The position numbers were made by a program, and so were the translations under genes. DNA of 64,000 nt from Flavobacteriales bacterium (GTDB lineage Bacteria > Bacteroidota > Bacteroidia > Flavobacteriales_F > PHOS-HE28). The stretch covers positions 1,116,001 to 1,180,000 of the forward strand of contig JADJAA010000002.1 in the NCBI GenBank assembly GCA_016704485.1, given 5' to 3'. Numbering within the stretch: position 1 is the stretch's first letter; each line of letters begins with the position of its first letter. The notes beneath the pieces were generated by a model. It was not told the DNA's origin, ran no database searches, and worked only from the letters and a program-made list of their open reading frames with translations. Below, in pieces: positions 62,775 to 64,000 of the stretch.

Positions 62775-63620
62775 ATGACCAAGATCGTTAACGTAGGCAA
62801 CATCAAATGTGGTAGCGACCAGCTCTTTTTGGTCAGTGGTCCATGTGTGATAGAGACCGAGGATGTGATGCTCCGCACCGCTGAAAAGCTGAAAGAAGTA
62901 AGCGAACGGATAAAGGTGCCGGTGATCTACAAAAGCAGCTTTACAAAAGACAACCGCAGCAGCGTGGATTTCTACCAAGGTCCTGGATTGGATGAGGGAT
63001 TGAAGCTTTTGCAGCGGATCAAGAATGATTTCGGGTTTCCCATTCTTACGGACATCCACTACCCTTCTCAGGCCAAGCCAGCAGCGGAAGTTTGCGATGT
63101 GCTGCAGATACCGGCCTATCTCTGCATGCAGACCACCTTGGTGACCGAAGCTGCCAAGACCGGTGCTGTGATCAATCTGAAACATGGACAGTTCCTTGCG
63201 CCGGAGAACATGATCAAGCCAGCGCAAAAATGCGAGAGTGTGGGCAATAGCGAGATCATCCTAACGGAACGGGGGTACACCTTCGGCTACAATGATCTGG
63301 TGGTGGATCCACGGGCATTCTACCATTTGCGCCAGACCGGCTACCCGATCATTTTCGACATCACCCATAGCATCCGCAAGTACGGTATTCCAAGTGCGGA
63401 TCCACGCGGCGGTAACCGCGAAGTAATGCCCACCATTGCACGTGCAGGAGTTGCTGCTGGCATCGATGGTGTGTTCATCGAAACGCACCCAGATCCAAGC
63501 AAAGCCTTATGCGACGCAGCAAGTCAGCTCTGCGTGTACGATCTGGAAGAATTCATGAAACCTTTGATCGACCTACACGCCGTTGAGGTGAAATACCGTC
63601 AACAACCTGTAACCATTTAA
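62775..63620 (+). CDS. kdsA: 3-deoxy-8-phosphooctulonate synthase (KDO8P synthase)
   Basis: 281 residues, the family's usual length. Condenses arabinose-5-phosphate and phosphoenolpyruvate to KDO-8-phosphate for lipopolysaccharide core. Visible signatures: LVSGPCVIETEDVML, YKSSFTKDNRSSVDFYQGPG, NLKHGQFLAPENMIKP, ERGYTFGYNDLVVD, FDITHSIRKYG and ETHPDPSKALCDAASQ. Its own -7 box and hairpin precede the ATG. The enzyme supports an LPS-producing Gram-negative envelope, consistent with Bacteroidota. Confidence 0.96.
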   Translation: MTKIVNVGNIKCGSDQLFLVSGPCVIETEDVMLRTAEKLKEVSERIKVPVIYKSSFTKDNRSSVDFYQGPGLDEGLKLLQRIKNDFGFPILTDIHYPSQAKPAAEVCDVLQIPAYLCMQTTLVTEAAKTGAVINLKHGQFLAPENMIKPAQKCESVGNSEIILTERGYTFGYNDLVVDPRAFYHLRQTGYPIIFDITHSIRKYGIPSADPRGGNREVMPTIARAGVAAGIDGVFIETHPDPSKALCDAASQLCVYDLEEFMKPLIDLHAVEVKYRQQPVTI

Positions 63621-63648
63621 CCGAAACTACGGCGGAATCCTAGTACCG

Positions 63649-63667
63649 TCGACCCATTGGGTCGACT
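63649..63667. repeat. Perfect hairpin between kdsA and the transaldolase-like gene
   Basis: GTCGACCC-ATT-GGGTCGAC, an 8-bp perfect stem. There is no T-run. It could terminate kdsA transcripts in a Rho-independent-like manner or process the mRNA. Confidence 0.45.
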
Positions 63668-63720
63668 CTACAGGATGACTGACCAACGAAACACGTCCCT
63701 TTCACTACCTCACACCAACC

Positions 63721-64000
63721 ATGGAACTTTACTTAGACAGTGCAGACATAAAAGAGATCGACGACGCCTTCAAACTCGGCTTTGTGACGGGTCTTACCAC
63801 CACACCAACATTCATGCACCGTGGCGGTGTAACGGACATCGATAAGATGATCCTGGACCTTGCCAAAAAAGTGCCTATTCTTCAGGTAGAGGCCCTTGGC
63901 GAAACCGCTGAAGAAGTTGTAAAGGAAGCGAAGCGTCAGTTGAAGATGGGCTTGAAAAAGAGCACCACGGTCTTCAAGATCCCGGTTAGCTTGGAAGGAT
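63721..64000 (+). CDS. Transaldolase/fructose-6-phosphate aldolase family, 3-prime end cut
   Basis: The first 93 residues are visible, from MELYLDSADIKEIDDAFKLG. The pattern YLDSADIKEI, VTGLTTTPTFMHRGG and the strand ILQVEALGETAEEVV match the short TalC/FSA-type aldolases. The Schiff-base lysine lies beyond the window, although the KSTTVFKIPVS strand is present. It would act in the pentose phosphate pathway or on a dihydroxyacetone-type donor. The last base of the window lies inside the gene. Confidence 0.9.
   Translation, partial: MELYLDSADIKEIDDAFKLGFVTGLTTTPTFMHRGGVTDIDKMILDLAKKVPILQVEALGETAEEVVKEAKRQLKMGLKKSTTVFKIPVSLEG

Noticed and set aside
1..64000. tRNA, rRNA, CRISPR arrays, insertion sequences, prophage
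   Set aside because: Checked by eye for cloverleaf-like segments, spaced direct repeats, transposase and integrase motifs; none found. Short structured RNAs could be missed without covariance models.

Overview
The window reads as chromosomal DNA of a Bacteroidota bacterium, most likely Flavobacteriales. About ten genes encode secreted proteins with type IX secretion (T9SS) C-terminal sorting domains. There is also a PorE-like T9SS/OmpA-type protein, a bacillithiol enzyme (BshC), and several -7 boxes of the Bacteroidota form TAnnTTTG just upstream of start codons. No tRNA, rRNA, CRISPR array or intact insertion sequence was seen.

Layout. 1-13.6 kb: guaA (cut by the left edge), a large Calx-beta T9SS protein, bshC, a LamG/PNGase F-like secreted protein, a membrane-tethered papain-like protease and a TraB/GumN protein. 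14.0-21.5 kb: a Dlt-like acylation cluster in the order MBOAT, SGNH, adenylation enzyme, GNAT, acyl carrier protein, second MBOAT, second SGNH. 21.9-26.6 kb: a T9SS protein with 14 exact-period 153-bp repeats, followed by two gene remnants. 26.6-36.6 kb: a minus-strand operon of four related T9SS proteins (SprB-type and Kelch N-termini, shared DPNDK-type and sorting C-termini), led by a tiny secreted ORF and trailed by a collapsed fifth gene. 36.7-40.2 kb: housekeeping genes mtaB, lgt-like and an inositol-phosphatase family gene. 40.3-47.2 kb: an accessory stretch with two toxin-antitoxin pairs, an oversized PLP enzyme, a DUF4256 protein, a lipoprotein and a secreted protein. 47.3-57.6 kb: a sodium symporter, GT87, an OmpA lipoprotein, recR, a GT2 fusion, a 2-oxoacid dehydrogenase E2 and a PorE-like protein. 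57.6-64 kb: an exonuclease, an AT-rich Kelch T9SS protein, an alpha/beta hydrolase T9SS protein, a FAH-family enzyme, kdsA and a transaldolase-like gene cut by the right edge.

How genes fit together. The strongest candidate for an unusual system is the Dlt-like cluster. It should activate an amino or other carboxylic acid, load it on the carrier protein, perhaps N-acylate it with the GNAT, and pass it across the membrane with two MBOAT/SGNH pairs to a surface glycan. A third SGNH tail lies 5 kb downstream, beyond the repeat protein. A second secreted-protein gene (45.5-47.2 kb) is likewise bracketed by a copy of its neighbour's 3-prime end. This suggests that T9SS cargo genes enter or rearrange next to gene tails here. 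Start codons were moved downstream of the longest possible ORF where signal peptides, promoter boxes or family length supported it.
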